NCBI GenBank assembly: GCA_002499705.1
Contig: DAMU01000006.1
Coordinates: 1-27,767 of the forward strand
DNA from: Euryarchaeota archaeon UBA91
GTDB taxonomy: Archaea; Thermoplasmatota; Poseidoniia; Poseidoniales; Poseidoniaceae
Length of the DNA stretch: 27,767 nt
Reading direction: 5' to 3'
This document shows, one piece after another, positions 1 to 9,500 of this stretch. Within the stretch, counting starts at the first letter, position 1. Every line of letters starts with the position of its first letter. The notes under the pieces were generated by a model. The model did no database searches, had not been told where the DNA came from, and worked only from the letters and a program-made list of their open reading frames with translations. A program made the position numbers and the translations under genes.

Positions 1-1469
1 ATTTCATCTTCAGACAGTGAGGTTTGAGATTCGATTTTGACAGATTGCTCTTTGCCAGTGCCCATATCTTTGGCGCTGACATCAACGATTCCATTTGCAT
101 CGATGTCAAAGGTGACTTCGATTTGTGGAGTTCCACGAGGAGCCGCTGGGATTCCCATCAAGGTGAATTCTCCGAGAGTGACGTTGTCTTTCGCAAAGTT
201 ACGTTCACCCTGGAGGACGTGAATCGTTACCGCAGGTTGATTGTCACTCGCAGTCGAATAGATTTCAGAGCGTCGAGCAGGTATGGTCGTGTTTCGCTCA
301 ATCATCGTAGTCATGACACCACCCAGCGTTTCGATACCGAGTGTCAATGGTGTGACGTCAAGCAACAGGATGTCAGAAACACCTTCATCACCAGCAATAA
401 TTCCTGCTTGGAGTGCCGCACCCATTGCGACTGCTTCATCAGGATTGATGCCTTTGTATGGGGCTTTTCCTGCTTCTTTTTCAACTGCCTCTTGTACTGC
501 TGGAACACGTGTTGAACCACCGACCAGAATGACCTTGTCAACATCGCCCTTCTTGACACCAGCATCTTTCATGGCTTGGCGAGTTGGACCCATGGTATTT
601 TCAATTAATTTAGAGATGAGATCTTCGAATTTCGCCCGACTTAGTGTCATGTCCATGTGCTCTGGCTGACCGTCGCGCATGGTGATAAAGGGAAGATTAA
701 TTTGGGTTTGTTGAGTCCCAGAAAGTTCAATCTTTGCTTTTTCAGCAGCTTCCTTGAGACGGGACATGGCTTGAACATCCTTCGACAAATCAATACCTGT
801 GTCACGCTTGAATTCTGCGACCATCCATTCGATGACTTGATCATCAAAATCATCGCCACCGAGTTTGTTGTTACCGGCAGTTGCTTTGACCTCAATTTGA
901 GGCTGACCATCAACTTGGTAAATCTCTAAGACTGAAACATCAAAAGTTCCTCCACCCAAGTCATAGACGAGAATTGTTTGGTCTTCGCCTTTGTCGACAC
1001 CATAAGCCAGAGCTGCTGCTGTAGGCTCGTTGATGATTCTGAGGACTTCGAGGCCTGCAATACGGCCTGCATCTTTGGTTGCAGTTCGTTGTGCATCAGT
1101 AAAATATGCGGGACATGTGATGACTGCTTGTTTGACATCGTGACCGAGATAAGCTTCAGCATCAGCCTTTAACTTTTGAAGAATAAATGCTGAAATCTCT
1201 TGAGGAGTGTAGTCTGTATCGTCGATATTGGTTTTCCAATCCGTTCCCATATGCCGCTTCACAGAGAGCAAAGTTCGCTCGGTATTTGTGACCGCTTGTC
1301 GCTTGGCAGTTACACCAATCATACGTTCACTACCATCTTTCGCAAAGGCAACAACCGAAGGGGTTGTTCGAGCGCCTTCCGCATTCGCAATGACAACGGG
1401 TTCACCGTTCTCAATGGTCGCTACACAACTGTTTGTGGTTCCTAAATCAATTCCTATTACTTTACTCAT
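1..1469 (-). CDS. dnaK: DnaK (Hsp70) chaperone, C-terminus cut off by window edge
   Basis: ATP-dependent cytosolic Hsp70 that binds exposed hydrophobic segments of unfolded proteins. The first 489 residues are visible. Seen: the N-terminal phosphate-1 motif DLGTTNSCVA, phosphate-2 motif DLGGGTFDVS, adenosine motif VGGSTRVPA, the interdomain linker region LLLDVTPLTLGIE, and most of the beta-sandwich substrate-binding domain; the helical lid is missing. The nucleotide-binding domain lacks the roughly 24-residue insertion found in Gram-negative DnaK after residue 80, so it is of the Gram-positive/archaeal type. Archaeal dnaK genes are generally thought to be of bacterial origin. The start is ATG at 1469 with a GGAAGTGA Shine-Dalgarno-like sequence just upstream. 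It follows the small heat-shock gene after 17 nt, so the two are probably co-transcribed. No grpE or dnaJ lies in the visible part; they may follow beyond the edge. Confidence 0.97.
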   Translation of the reverse strand, partial: MSKVIGIDLGTTNSCVATIENGEPVVIANAEGARTTPSVVAFAKDGSERMIGVTAKRQAVTNTERTLLSVKRHMGTDWKTNIDDTDYTPQEISAFILQKLKADAEAYLGHDVKQAVITCPAYFTDAQRTATKDAGRIAGLEVLRIINEPTAAALAYGVDKGEDQTILVYDLGGGTFDVSVLEIYQVDGQPQIEVKATAGNNKLGGDDFDDQVIEWMVAEFKRDTGIDLSKDVQAMSRLKEAAEKAKIELSGTQQTQINLPFITMRDGQPEHMDMTLSRAKFEDLISKLIENTMGPTRQAMKDAGVKKGDVDKVILVGGSTRVPAVQEAVEKEAGKAPYKGINPDEAVAMGAALQAGIIAGDEGVSDILLLDVTPLTLGIETLGGVMTTMIERNTTIPARRSEIYSTASDNQPAVTIHVLQGERNFAKDNVTLGEFTLMGIPAAPRGTPQIEVTFDIDANGIVDVSAKDMGTGKEQSVKIESQTSLSEDE

Positions 1470-1486
1470 TTTTTCACTTCCATTTT

Positions 1487-2203
1487 TCAAAATATCGGGA
1501 TTCCGCCATCATCATCTTCATCTTGGTCATCGCCAACATCAATACGAACATCTGGTGTTTCCGGTGCTTCATCATCATCACCTTCGTCGTCGTCACCGTC
1601 ATCTTCTTGTTCGACAGCCGAGCCTTGAGGCGTGAGTTTGAGCGTGACATCGAGGATGCCATTGTTGAGTGACCAGTCGACGACATCATCGCAAGGATGA
1701 GGAAGTGGAACACGTGCGAGAGGAGAAGTTTGAGTGCTTTTCATAATCTCCAATTGTTGACCTCCGCGAATGAGAGAGAGTTCGACTTCAGCAGCATCGA
1801 CATCGCCTTTGAGCGTGAAATCAATGGTCACCGACATGTTCCAACCGTCGAGATAAACATCGTCTGCGGGTAAGGAATACAATTCATCATTGGCTTCGTC
1901 AATCTCGGGAGTTTCGACTTGAATTGGATTCGCATCCACCTGAACATCAATACCCATGTTTTGCAAAATGTCTTCCATCGACTTTCCTTTTTCAAACATC
2001 TTTGCGAGTTGAGAAAGATCGAAATTGAAATTAACGTCGCCTTTGGCAATTTTTTCAGCGTCAAGGCCAAGGTTTTCGAATTGCGCCCGGAATTGCTCCA
2101 TCAACGCACGGATTTGCTCCTTATCGAGGTTCATGCCCATGTTTCGGAACATTTCGGTAATCTGTTCAATCAATTTTTCTTCAAAATCATCATTTCCAGA
2201 CAT
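1487..2203 (-). CDS. small heat-shock protein (Hsp20/alpha-crystallin fold) with long acidic tail
   Basis: Probable ATP-independent holdase of 238 aa. The N-terminal ~95 residues are helical and Met/Phe rich. A beta-rich domain at about 118-192 ends in the Hsp20-like signature NNGILDVTL (family consensus NGVLTVTL). A very acidic stretch follows at about 198-233, and the protein ends in GIPIF, whose IPI matches the C-terminal IxI motif that small heat-shock proteins use to assemble oligomers. I chose ATG at 2203 because GAGGTGGG sits a few bases upstream; an in-frame GTG at 2212 would overlap that site. First gene of a two-gene unit with dnaK, consistent with a holdase handing clients to Hsp70. 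The ~35-residue Asp/Glu tail between the core domain and IPI is unusual; a GvpH-type or CS-domain protein is the main alternative. Confidence 0.78.
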   Translation of the reverse strand: MSGNDDFEEKLIEQITEMFRNMGMNLDKEQIRALMEQFRAQFENLGLDAEKIAKGDVNFNFDLSQLAKMFEKGKSMEDILQNMGIDVQVDANPIQVETPEIDEANDELYSLPADDVYLDGWNMSVTIDFTLKGDVDAAEVELSLIRGGQQLEIMKSTQTSPLARVPLPHPCDDVVDWSLNNGILDVTLKLTPQGSAVEQEDDGDDDEGDDDEAPETPDVRIDVGDDQDEDDDGGIPIF

Positions 2204-2232
2204 TTTACCCACCTCTATACTACTGAACCATC

Positions 2233-2258
2233 GGTTACATACTGGCCAGTCAGTTACC
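2233..2258. promoter_or_regulatory. imperfect palindrome, possible operator of the hsp20-dnaK promoter
   Basis: A perfect 10-bp core ACTGGCCAGT (2241-2250) is flanked by GGTTAC on the left and GTTACC on the right; 10 of the 13 base pairs across the dyad match. It lies 30-55 nt upstream of the hsp20 ATG. A TATA-like stretch on the minus strand (TTCATATAG, 2259-2267) is just upstream of it, so the dyad would cover the expected transcription start. Archaeal heat-shock repressors such as Phr and HSR1 are known to bind at this place in chaperone promoters. The operator role is inferred. Confidence 0.4.
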
Positions 2259-2375
2259 CTATATGAAGTTCACGAAATATTTTGATACAATTTCTGCCCA
2301 AATCAAGAGAGAGAAGAGTGATAAATTTACCAAATGAATACATGCTTTCAAAAGTCAAAGGTGTAATCGAAGTAT

Positions 2376-2828
2376 ATGGAGGAGGGCATTGATGAGACGA
2401 CGACGACTCAAAAGCCGTTGGCTGCTCTCTGGAAATACATTGCAGGCTCCACCCTCATCGCCTCAATGTGTTGCCTTCCGTCTGTAGTTCTGGTCATGTT
2501 TGGCTTAGCAACTGTATCGACTGGAGCTGCTCTTTCGAATACACTCTACTGGGGTGGAGACGGTTTTGGATGGTTCCGAGGTTCAATGCTACTTTTCGCA
2601 TTGACTTGTGTCGTCATTGGGTTAATTGTTTTCTTCCGTAACCAAGGAATTTGCAGTTTTGATGAAGTGAAAAGAAATCGTAGAAAAATTGTCAACACCT
2701 CCCTCTTAGTGTTGAGTACTTCTTACTTACTTTACCTGTTGTTCAACTACGTTATCCTCACGGAACTCGGTATTGCAATTGGGCTCCCGTGGGAGTCAAG
2801 TCGTGATGCTTACATGTTTTGGAAGTGA
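2376..2828 (+). CDS. small integral membrane protein, weakly MerT-like
   Basis: 150 aa with three predicted membrane helices at about 20-50, 68-88 and 105-133. The first helix contains a cysteine pair (SMCCLPSVV) followed by a Gly/Thr-rich stretch, and a further cysteine lies in the loop after helix 2 (GICSF). A CC pair in the first helix of a three-helix protein recalls the MerT metal-transport family, but overall similarity is too weak for a functional call. There is no clear Shine-Dalgarno upstream of ATG 2376; the purine-rich GGAGGAGGGC lies inside the reading frame, so a leaderless transcript is possible. Divergent from the chaperone operon (172 nt between starts) and convergent with the PPTase gene, whose stop codon abuts its own with no base between. 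Confidence 0.65.
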   Translation: MEEGIDETTTTQKPLAALWKYIAGSTLIASMCCLPSVVLVMFGLATVSTGAALSNTLYWGGDGFGWFRGSMLLFALTCVVIGLIVFFRNQGICSFDEVKRNRRKIVNTSLLVLSTSYLLYLLFNYVILTELGIAIGLPWESSRDAYMFWK

Positions 2829-3584
2829 TCACACCTTACCCCGTGTCGTTTTGCATCCAACGCCCCAGTCTTGTTCTTGCATTGCCTTTTGAGTTGCATC
2901 AAGTAAATCATCCTCTGGAGTTCGAATACGCAAGGGTTGGTCGTGCCAGGCCACTGAAATATTTACGCCTTTATAATTCCAATTTTCCAATTGAATATTT
3001 AATTTTTCAATTGAGATATTTCTGATACCTTTTCCAATTGGAATTTCAATTTTACGAGGATTGAGGTGCATGCCCATTTGCATTGCCTTCTGAACCGATT
3101 CTTTCGAAGTCCACAATTCAATAGCATGTGAAGGATTTTCTCGAAGCCAATGCAATTCATCACCGCGAGCCATCATGTCAAATGCATTTTCTGCAATTCC
3201 ACGATCGGCAAGTTCTGCATCGATTCCAATGGACCATTCGTGCTCAATCAGTGCCACGTAAGCCCAACCTGATGAATGACCGATACTCACCGATGGCAGA
3301 GGAGTATTGATCCACAACCCTGGCAAATAGGATAACACCGGTGCTCGAAATTCAGTCCGTTTAACCTCAATCTGATTAGGATTAAGCCCCCATTGCTCAA
3401 GCGCTTTCGCCAAGAGCCATCTGCCGGCTAGGTGTTCCTGGAGTCGCTTTTCTACTACAAAAGTTGAAACTTCATCTACAGAGGCAAGTTGAACCTGTTC
3501 CAATTCAAGAGATTCAATTGGACAACGCAGACACAGCGAGCGAACGGGGAGAGGAAACGGAGGAATGAGTTCCTCAATATCCAT
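2829..3584 (-). CDS. Sfp-type 4'-phosphopantetheinyl transferase
   Basis: 251 aa, a normal length for the Sfp/AcpT class. These enzymes transfer the phosphopantetheine arm of CoA to the attachment residue of carrier domains, turning apo into holo protein. Visible motifs: SIGHSSG near residue 100, the Mg-binding motif GIDAE (D122, E124) and the WTSKESVQKA motif (W158, K161, E162) typical of the family. I chose ATG 3584 because GAGGTGAG sits just upstream; an in-frame TTG at 3587 would lie too close to that site. The gene follows the megasynthase after 9 nt and its ribosome site overlaps the megasynthase stop codon, so the two are translationally coupled. The obvious substrates are the four ACP repeats of the megasynthase. 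Those carry Thr at the attachment position, which makes the specificity of this enzyme interesting. Confidence 0.95.
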   Translation of the reverse strand: MDIEELIPPFPLPVRSLCLRCPIESLELEQVQLASVDEVSTFVVEKRLQEHLAGRWLLAKALEQWGLNPNQIEVKRTEFRAPVLSYLPGLWINTPLPSVSIGHSSGWAYVALIEHEWSIGIDAELADRGIAENAFDMMARGDELHWLRENPSHAIELWTSKESVQKAMQMGMHLNPRKIEIPIGKGIRNISIEKLNIQLENWNYKGVNISVAWHDQPLRIRTPEDDLLDATQKAMQEQDWGVGCKTTRGKV

Positions 3585-3596
3585 CAACTCACCTCA
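3585..3596 (-). promoter_or_regulatory. coupling junction megasynthase/PPTase
   Basis: The stop codon TGA (3594-3596) is part of the Shine-Dalgarno GAGGTGAG; the next ATG follows the stop after 9 nt. The fabI/megasynthase junction has almost the same sequence, pointing to termination-reinitiation coupling. Confidence 0.7.
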
Positions 3597-6500
3597 GCGT
3601 TCAAGGGTGAACATTTGGTCTTCTGGAACGGGAGCCATACTCTTGAGACGTAAGCCCTTGAGTGCAAGCACTGGAGCATCATCCTCACCAACGACAACAA
3701 CATCATGAACCGTAATTCCAGCGTCTTCAACTGCGATTCGTAAACTTCGCATACGCAGCACCTCATTCTGGTCTGGGACTCGAAGCATAGAGGACCATTC
3801 GATTCCCACAGGTAATGAGGAGAAACCTTCGGATTCCATTGCCACTAATCCAGCGTTTTGGAATCCTGCTTCTATCAGCATTGGAAGTGACTCCAGCAGG
3901 ACGGCCTCGCCATCGGTTTCCAAAGCGAACTGATCGGTGAGTGGTAATTGGTGACGCATCAAAGCGATTCCGTCAGCACCTGGCATTTGTTCATCACCAA
4001 TTCCGCGCAAAACACCACCATGTGATTGGAATCGAGGACCGTGGAAATAGCGACGATAGATGAACGAAGGCAATTCAGACAACTCGCCTGAAGCCGGCGT
4101 TCCAAGCTGAGGCAAGGATTCGACTTCCGATTGTAAAAATTGACCGAGGTCGTCTCTTCTCTCAACGACCCGAACGATCGCTTTATGGTGTTCACGTTCT
4201 CCAAAGACCTCTCCTTTTGAGTTCGATAAATCAGAAAGAAGACGACAAGCAATCCAACTCATCTCGCCATCTCCGCGAATCAATTCTGAATGAACTCTCA
4301 AGGTCATTTCCCCCTTCAAGAGTTTAACAGGGAGCCCAAATGTCACTTCTTCAAACCCTGCAAGACAGGCTGATGGTCGCAGCAAGAGCGCATTCTCAGC
4401 AAACATCTCAAGAGCCATTACACCGGGATGATATGGAACTCCTTCGATAGCATGGTCCGAGAGGAATGGATGTTGCGCTACTGAAAGAGTGGTCTGTGTG
4501 GTCATCGATTGTCGTTCATCAACATTGAGCACTTTATCGATGAACGGAAATCGGCTGGGGTCTGCTATGATGCCTGCCATTTCTGCTGGAAGACGAAGCG
4601 GAGAGTCACGGAAGGCATTGAATGCATCCATCGTACCGAGTGACCCACACCCAAGCACTCGGCGCTTACCGCCTTGCAGCGCCTCGCCAACAAATATTTC
4701 TACGCCTTTTTCTACCGAGATGGTATCAATACCTGCTGCGTCAAAAACAGCCTGGAAAGAACCACGTGTTGCCATGCCAACATCCCTCCAACCTGTCCAA
4801 GCAAGAGCGACTGCTCGGCAAGAACCGCTTGCAGTCAGGCGAGCCATTTCTGCATCAAGAATACTGTTTGCGGCGGAATAATCAGTTTGTCCATTATTTC
4901 CGAACCGCCCAGATACACTTGTGAAACAAGAAGCGAAACGAAGTTCACCGCCCGATGCTTCAGTCGCCATAACAAGCGATTGCCAACCATCGATTTTCAC
5001 TCGAATCACCTTGTCAAAGACATTGTAATCTTTGGATGCAACCAATTTAGAATCCTCAAGACCGGCACCATGTACAATGCCAGTAATTGGTCGACCTAAC
5101 GACGAGCCGAGTTGTTTCATTCCTTCAGAATCCATGACATCAACAGAATGGTAGGACGCAGTATTCCCAGTTTCCTCAATTGTTTTGATGGTGAGATGCA
5201 CATCGCGACTGCGAGTGAACTTTTCCCATGCAGTATTCCATTCAACCATCGTTACCTTACCCGAATCGCTGGCAGAAATTAATTCCTCACGAAGTGTCGT
5301 TTTTCGCTGATCTAACTGTGTATCCGACCATTCGACCCATGCTTCGGTTTCCTCTAATAATTGAGAACGACCTAGGAGGACGAAATGTGCACCCGCATTG
5401 AGTGAATTGCACGCTACGCCAATAATTGACGCTGCAGTAACGCCAGACCCACCGCCTGAAACAATCCAGGTATCATCTGACTTCAACGGCGTTTGCTCTT
5501 CTTCAAGGTCTTCTGCAAAGGCTACAAGAGCCCATCTGCGTCCATCACGGTCCAATCCAATCTCAACTTCACCACCAAGTTCGAACAAGTCAAGATCGAT
5601 TCGTTCAGCAGCCTCTTGCGCATCAAGAATCAGTTCAGGATGTAAATCAAGCGCACGCATTCGTATATGCTTCTGTTCAAAGTAGTATGATTTGGTGACT
5701 CCGGAAGCAGCGCATTGAACCGAATTAAAGCGCTCCCCAATGTTTCCATGCCTGCCATCTAGCGCTGTAACTGAAGCGACAAGCCCGTTCTCACGGGATG
5801 TAAACGTCGCATCCAAGCCTTGCAGCAGAGAAAAATAGCCATGTGCAGAAAGAGCAATCTGCGAGGAGGGTTGTGTATCATCACTCCAAGACGCTCCTGC
5901 GAGTTTTAATGGTGCCATATGGACCAAACCGGCCACATTCAAGTGTTGGAGTTCTTTACAGACCATAGCGATGTGTTCTGGATTAGCAGGGTCTGCACGG
6001 TATACGGTTCGACCTGCTTCTTGATGACTTGACATGTCTCGAATTTCACTTTCAAATCCAACACGAACTGCACGCATCCCTCTTGCTTCTACGCGTTGAC
6101 AGAACGCTTCTGCAATTCCCCAGCCATCATCGGTTACTACAAGCGTGCCGTCAAGTGAAAGTAATTCTCCAGTGCCTGAACATTCTTCAACTTCAACTTG
6201 CCATCTTCGACAATTCTCTTGCTTATTTTCCGGCATTGTAACTGTTTCACTTTGAACTGGAGCGACGGGTTCAGGATCAGGTAGAACTGGAGCCGATTCG
6301 GCAATGGCACCGCCTTTCATACGAACAATGTAAGCGGTAAAGTGATTCAAGGTCGGATGGTCTGAAAGGACGAAATCCTCGTCGACAGGGAGTTGGAATA
6401 TATCTCGAACATCAGCCATAATTTCAGCTTGTTTGACCGTATCGATTCCCAATTCTCCTTCAAGGTCTTGATCCAATTCGATGAAATCATTCGGATAACC

Positions 6501-9500
6501 TGTATGACGAACGACAACTTCTACCAATTGTTCCTGAATTTCGGAGTCGCCTGACCTAACAACTGGCATAGGAGTTGTAACAGGAGTCACATTCGGTTCG
6601 GGAACTGAACTTGCCGGCCCAACGGTAGAAGGTGGGGGTGAATCTCCGTTTTTCATTGCCTGAATATAGCCAATCATGTGGTTCAAGGTAGGGTAATCTG
6701 AAAGGACAAAATCTTCATCCAAAGGAAGTGAAAACCTTTCACGGATATCGGCCATAATCTCGGCTTGTTTTACCGTATCAATCCCTAATTCCCCTTCAAG
6801 GTCTTGATCCAATTCAATGAAGTCGCTTGGATAACCGGTGTGCTGAACAACGACATCAACGACTGTCGATGTCAAATCTGAATCTGCGACAACTTTGGCA
6901 ACGGGTACTGGCTCTACCGTCACTTGTGGTTGCGGGATTTCTGGAGGAGATATTTGTGGGGTTTGGACGGTGTTCTTATCGCCTTTCATCGTTTGAATAT
7001 ACCCAATCATGTGATTCAAAGTTGGATAATCAGACAGAACAAAATCCTCATCCAAAGGAAGTGAGAATTGTTCTCGAATATCTGCCATGATTTCAGCTTG
7101 TTTCACCGTATCAATCCCTAATTCCCCTTCAAGGTCTTGATCTAATTCCACAAAGTCGGCGGGATAACCAGTGTGGTTAACGACCACCTCGATTACGGAT
7201 TTTGTCAGGTGTTCTGCATCGACAAGAACCACAGGTTCAGATGCTACCTTAGGGGGAGTGGCCGTTTCAACAACTTTCTCAATCACTGGTGAAACCGTTA
7301 CTGATTTGCTCAATGCGGCAACTGGAGGTGCCTTTCCAGTCATTTGTTGGATATAGCCAATCATGTGATTGAGGGTTGGATAATCAGAGAGCACAAACTC
7401 TTCATCTAAAGGAAGCGAGAACCTGTCACGGATATCAGCCATAATCTCTGCCTGCTTTACCGTATCAATGCCCAACTCCCCTTCGAGGTCCTGGTCTAAT
7501 TCAACGAAATCTGCGGGGTAACCCGTGTGATTAACGACAACCTCGATGACTGTTGTTGAAATATCTGAATCGAGTGCTGGTGGATGAACAGCGGCAGGTT
7601 TGGGTTGTATGACGGGTTCTTGAGCCACTGGTGGCGCCTCAACAACTGGGTCTGCAACTGAGATGCTGCTCGAAGGAAGGCCTTCCCATTGTGAAGTAAT
7701 GCTCCAAGGCTCGCCTTGAACCCCTCCATGGAGATTGTCATCCCCATTGACATATGAGACTAATTTATTATCAAGAATGCGAAGAACAACATCATCGCTC
7801 TTCGCCAGATTGCGTACCCATGATAAGAAACGCTGGCCGTCTATTCTTTCACCATCAACTGGCCATTTACGCACTAATGAAAGAGCGATTTGAGAGCCAA
7901 AACCTGCGGCGAAACGTAAACCGTATTGAATATTGGAATAATCACCACCTTTGGAAAGGTTGAGGTTTCCAAGTTCGGGGTCGATTTCTTTATGATTCGC
8001 TATTGGAGGGATTCTTCCTGTCTTCATGCCGTGGAACATACTCGCATCTTCGATGCCGACTCCCATTGGATGACCGGTGAATCCTTTGGTATTGGCGATG
8101 ACTAAACTATCCGTACTTTGGCCAAAAGTATCCCGTAAGGCTCGGACCTCCGATTGTGCTGAACCGCCACGAGCAGGAGTGTATGTTTCGTGTGAAAAGA
8201 ACACGGTATTTGGCGCCATCTCATGCCGATCAAGATTCCATTTTTGCTCCATTGAACCGATAAACGAATTGACTGTTTCTGCGACGTGTTCGACGTCGAG
8301 ACGAGTGCCGTGGAATGCGGAATTCGCAGTATGCGTTCCAAGTAATTCAGCAATCGGTTGAACGCCGCGTTGCTTTGCTTCAGAGTGGCGTTCGACAACA
8401 AACGCTGCAGCACCCATTCCAAGTACCAGTCCATTGCGACGACGGTCGAAAGGTAATGCGGCTTCTTCGACGACATTTCCTGTTGCTGCCGCTCCAGATG
8501 CTGCAAATCCACCCCCAATCCATTCCCACAAATCGTCACCAGTTACATCATCTGAAGAAAGAATAACAACTCTATCAACACGATCACTGTTCAACCAATC
8601 TTCGGCAACTCCGAAAGCAGCAGTTGCCGAAGCACATGCGAGATTGATGGTTGTATTGGGGCCTCGTATGCCAGTGTACTGTGCAAATTGTGAGTGGCCC
8701 ATGTTGAGTGTTTGGAATAAATATCTCCGATCAAACCGGCCCTCTCCGTCATCGCCGTTCGATTTGGCATGTTTCATCGCCATTTGGAGGCCCGGGAAAC
8801 AAGACGCAAAGACGATGCCTGTTCGTTCTCTGTGATGCTGCGGCACTTCCCAATTTCGAATCAAACGCAAACCGCCTTTTCCGATTTGCTCAACCGGTGT
8901 CAACGGAATTGCTGCATCTCGCAGTGCGAGTAGGCCTGCTGCAACCGCTAATTGAGTCGTAATATCCCATGCCGCAATCACTTTTGGATCAATACCGAAT
9001 TCTTCTGAAATATCAAAAGCGGCTTTAACCCCTGCAAGTTGAGGTATATCGCCAAATTCGGTGGCTTGTTCCATATTAACTGACCCATCACGGCCCTTTA
9101 TCAGACGAACAATGTTTTTGTCAAGAAGGCGTTGTTTGTATTCATCACTCACTTCTGAAAGACATGTCTCGCCACGGACTAACCTCTCAAAGGTATCTTC
9201 ATCGAAGACTCTCTCACCTCCGGGGAGACCTAAGGATACACCAGTTACCACATAAGGGTCTGAGCGACGGCGTTCAACATGACTGCTGGTTGCAGTTTGA
9301 TGAACGGTTTGAGGTTGTGAAGAGGTTGTTTGTATCAGCGAGGATTGTGGAGCCCATCCTGAAGGTATTGTCGTTACCATTCGGGCTAAATCAGCAGCAG
9401 TATCTATTGCAGATACATCAATTGATGAATCCGTTTTTGCTTCACTTTGAATCGTTTGGATGACCTTTGAAACTTGAGAATCCGTCATACCAAGCCCGAG

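Noticed and set aside
24..2285. Several plus- and minus-strand frames over the dnaK and hsp20 region
   Set aside because: They are shadows of the minus-strand dnaK and hsp20 frames, which carry clear family motifs.
6321..7559. Thr in the ACPs as a sequencing or assembly error
   Set aside because: The same ACG codon appears in four copies whose neighbouring synonymous sites differ, so one error or collapsed repeat cannot explain it.
7862..9260. Second KS as a classical chain length factor
   Set aside because: Cys and both His positions are present, so the CLF label based on a missing Cys does not apply.
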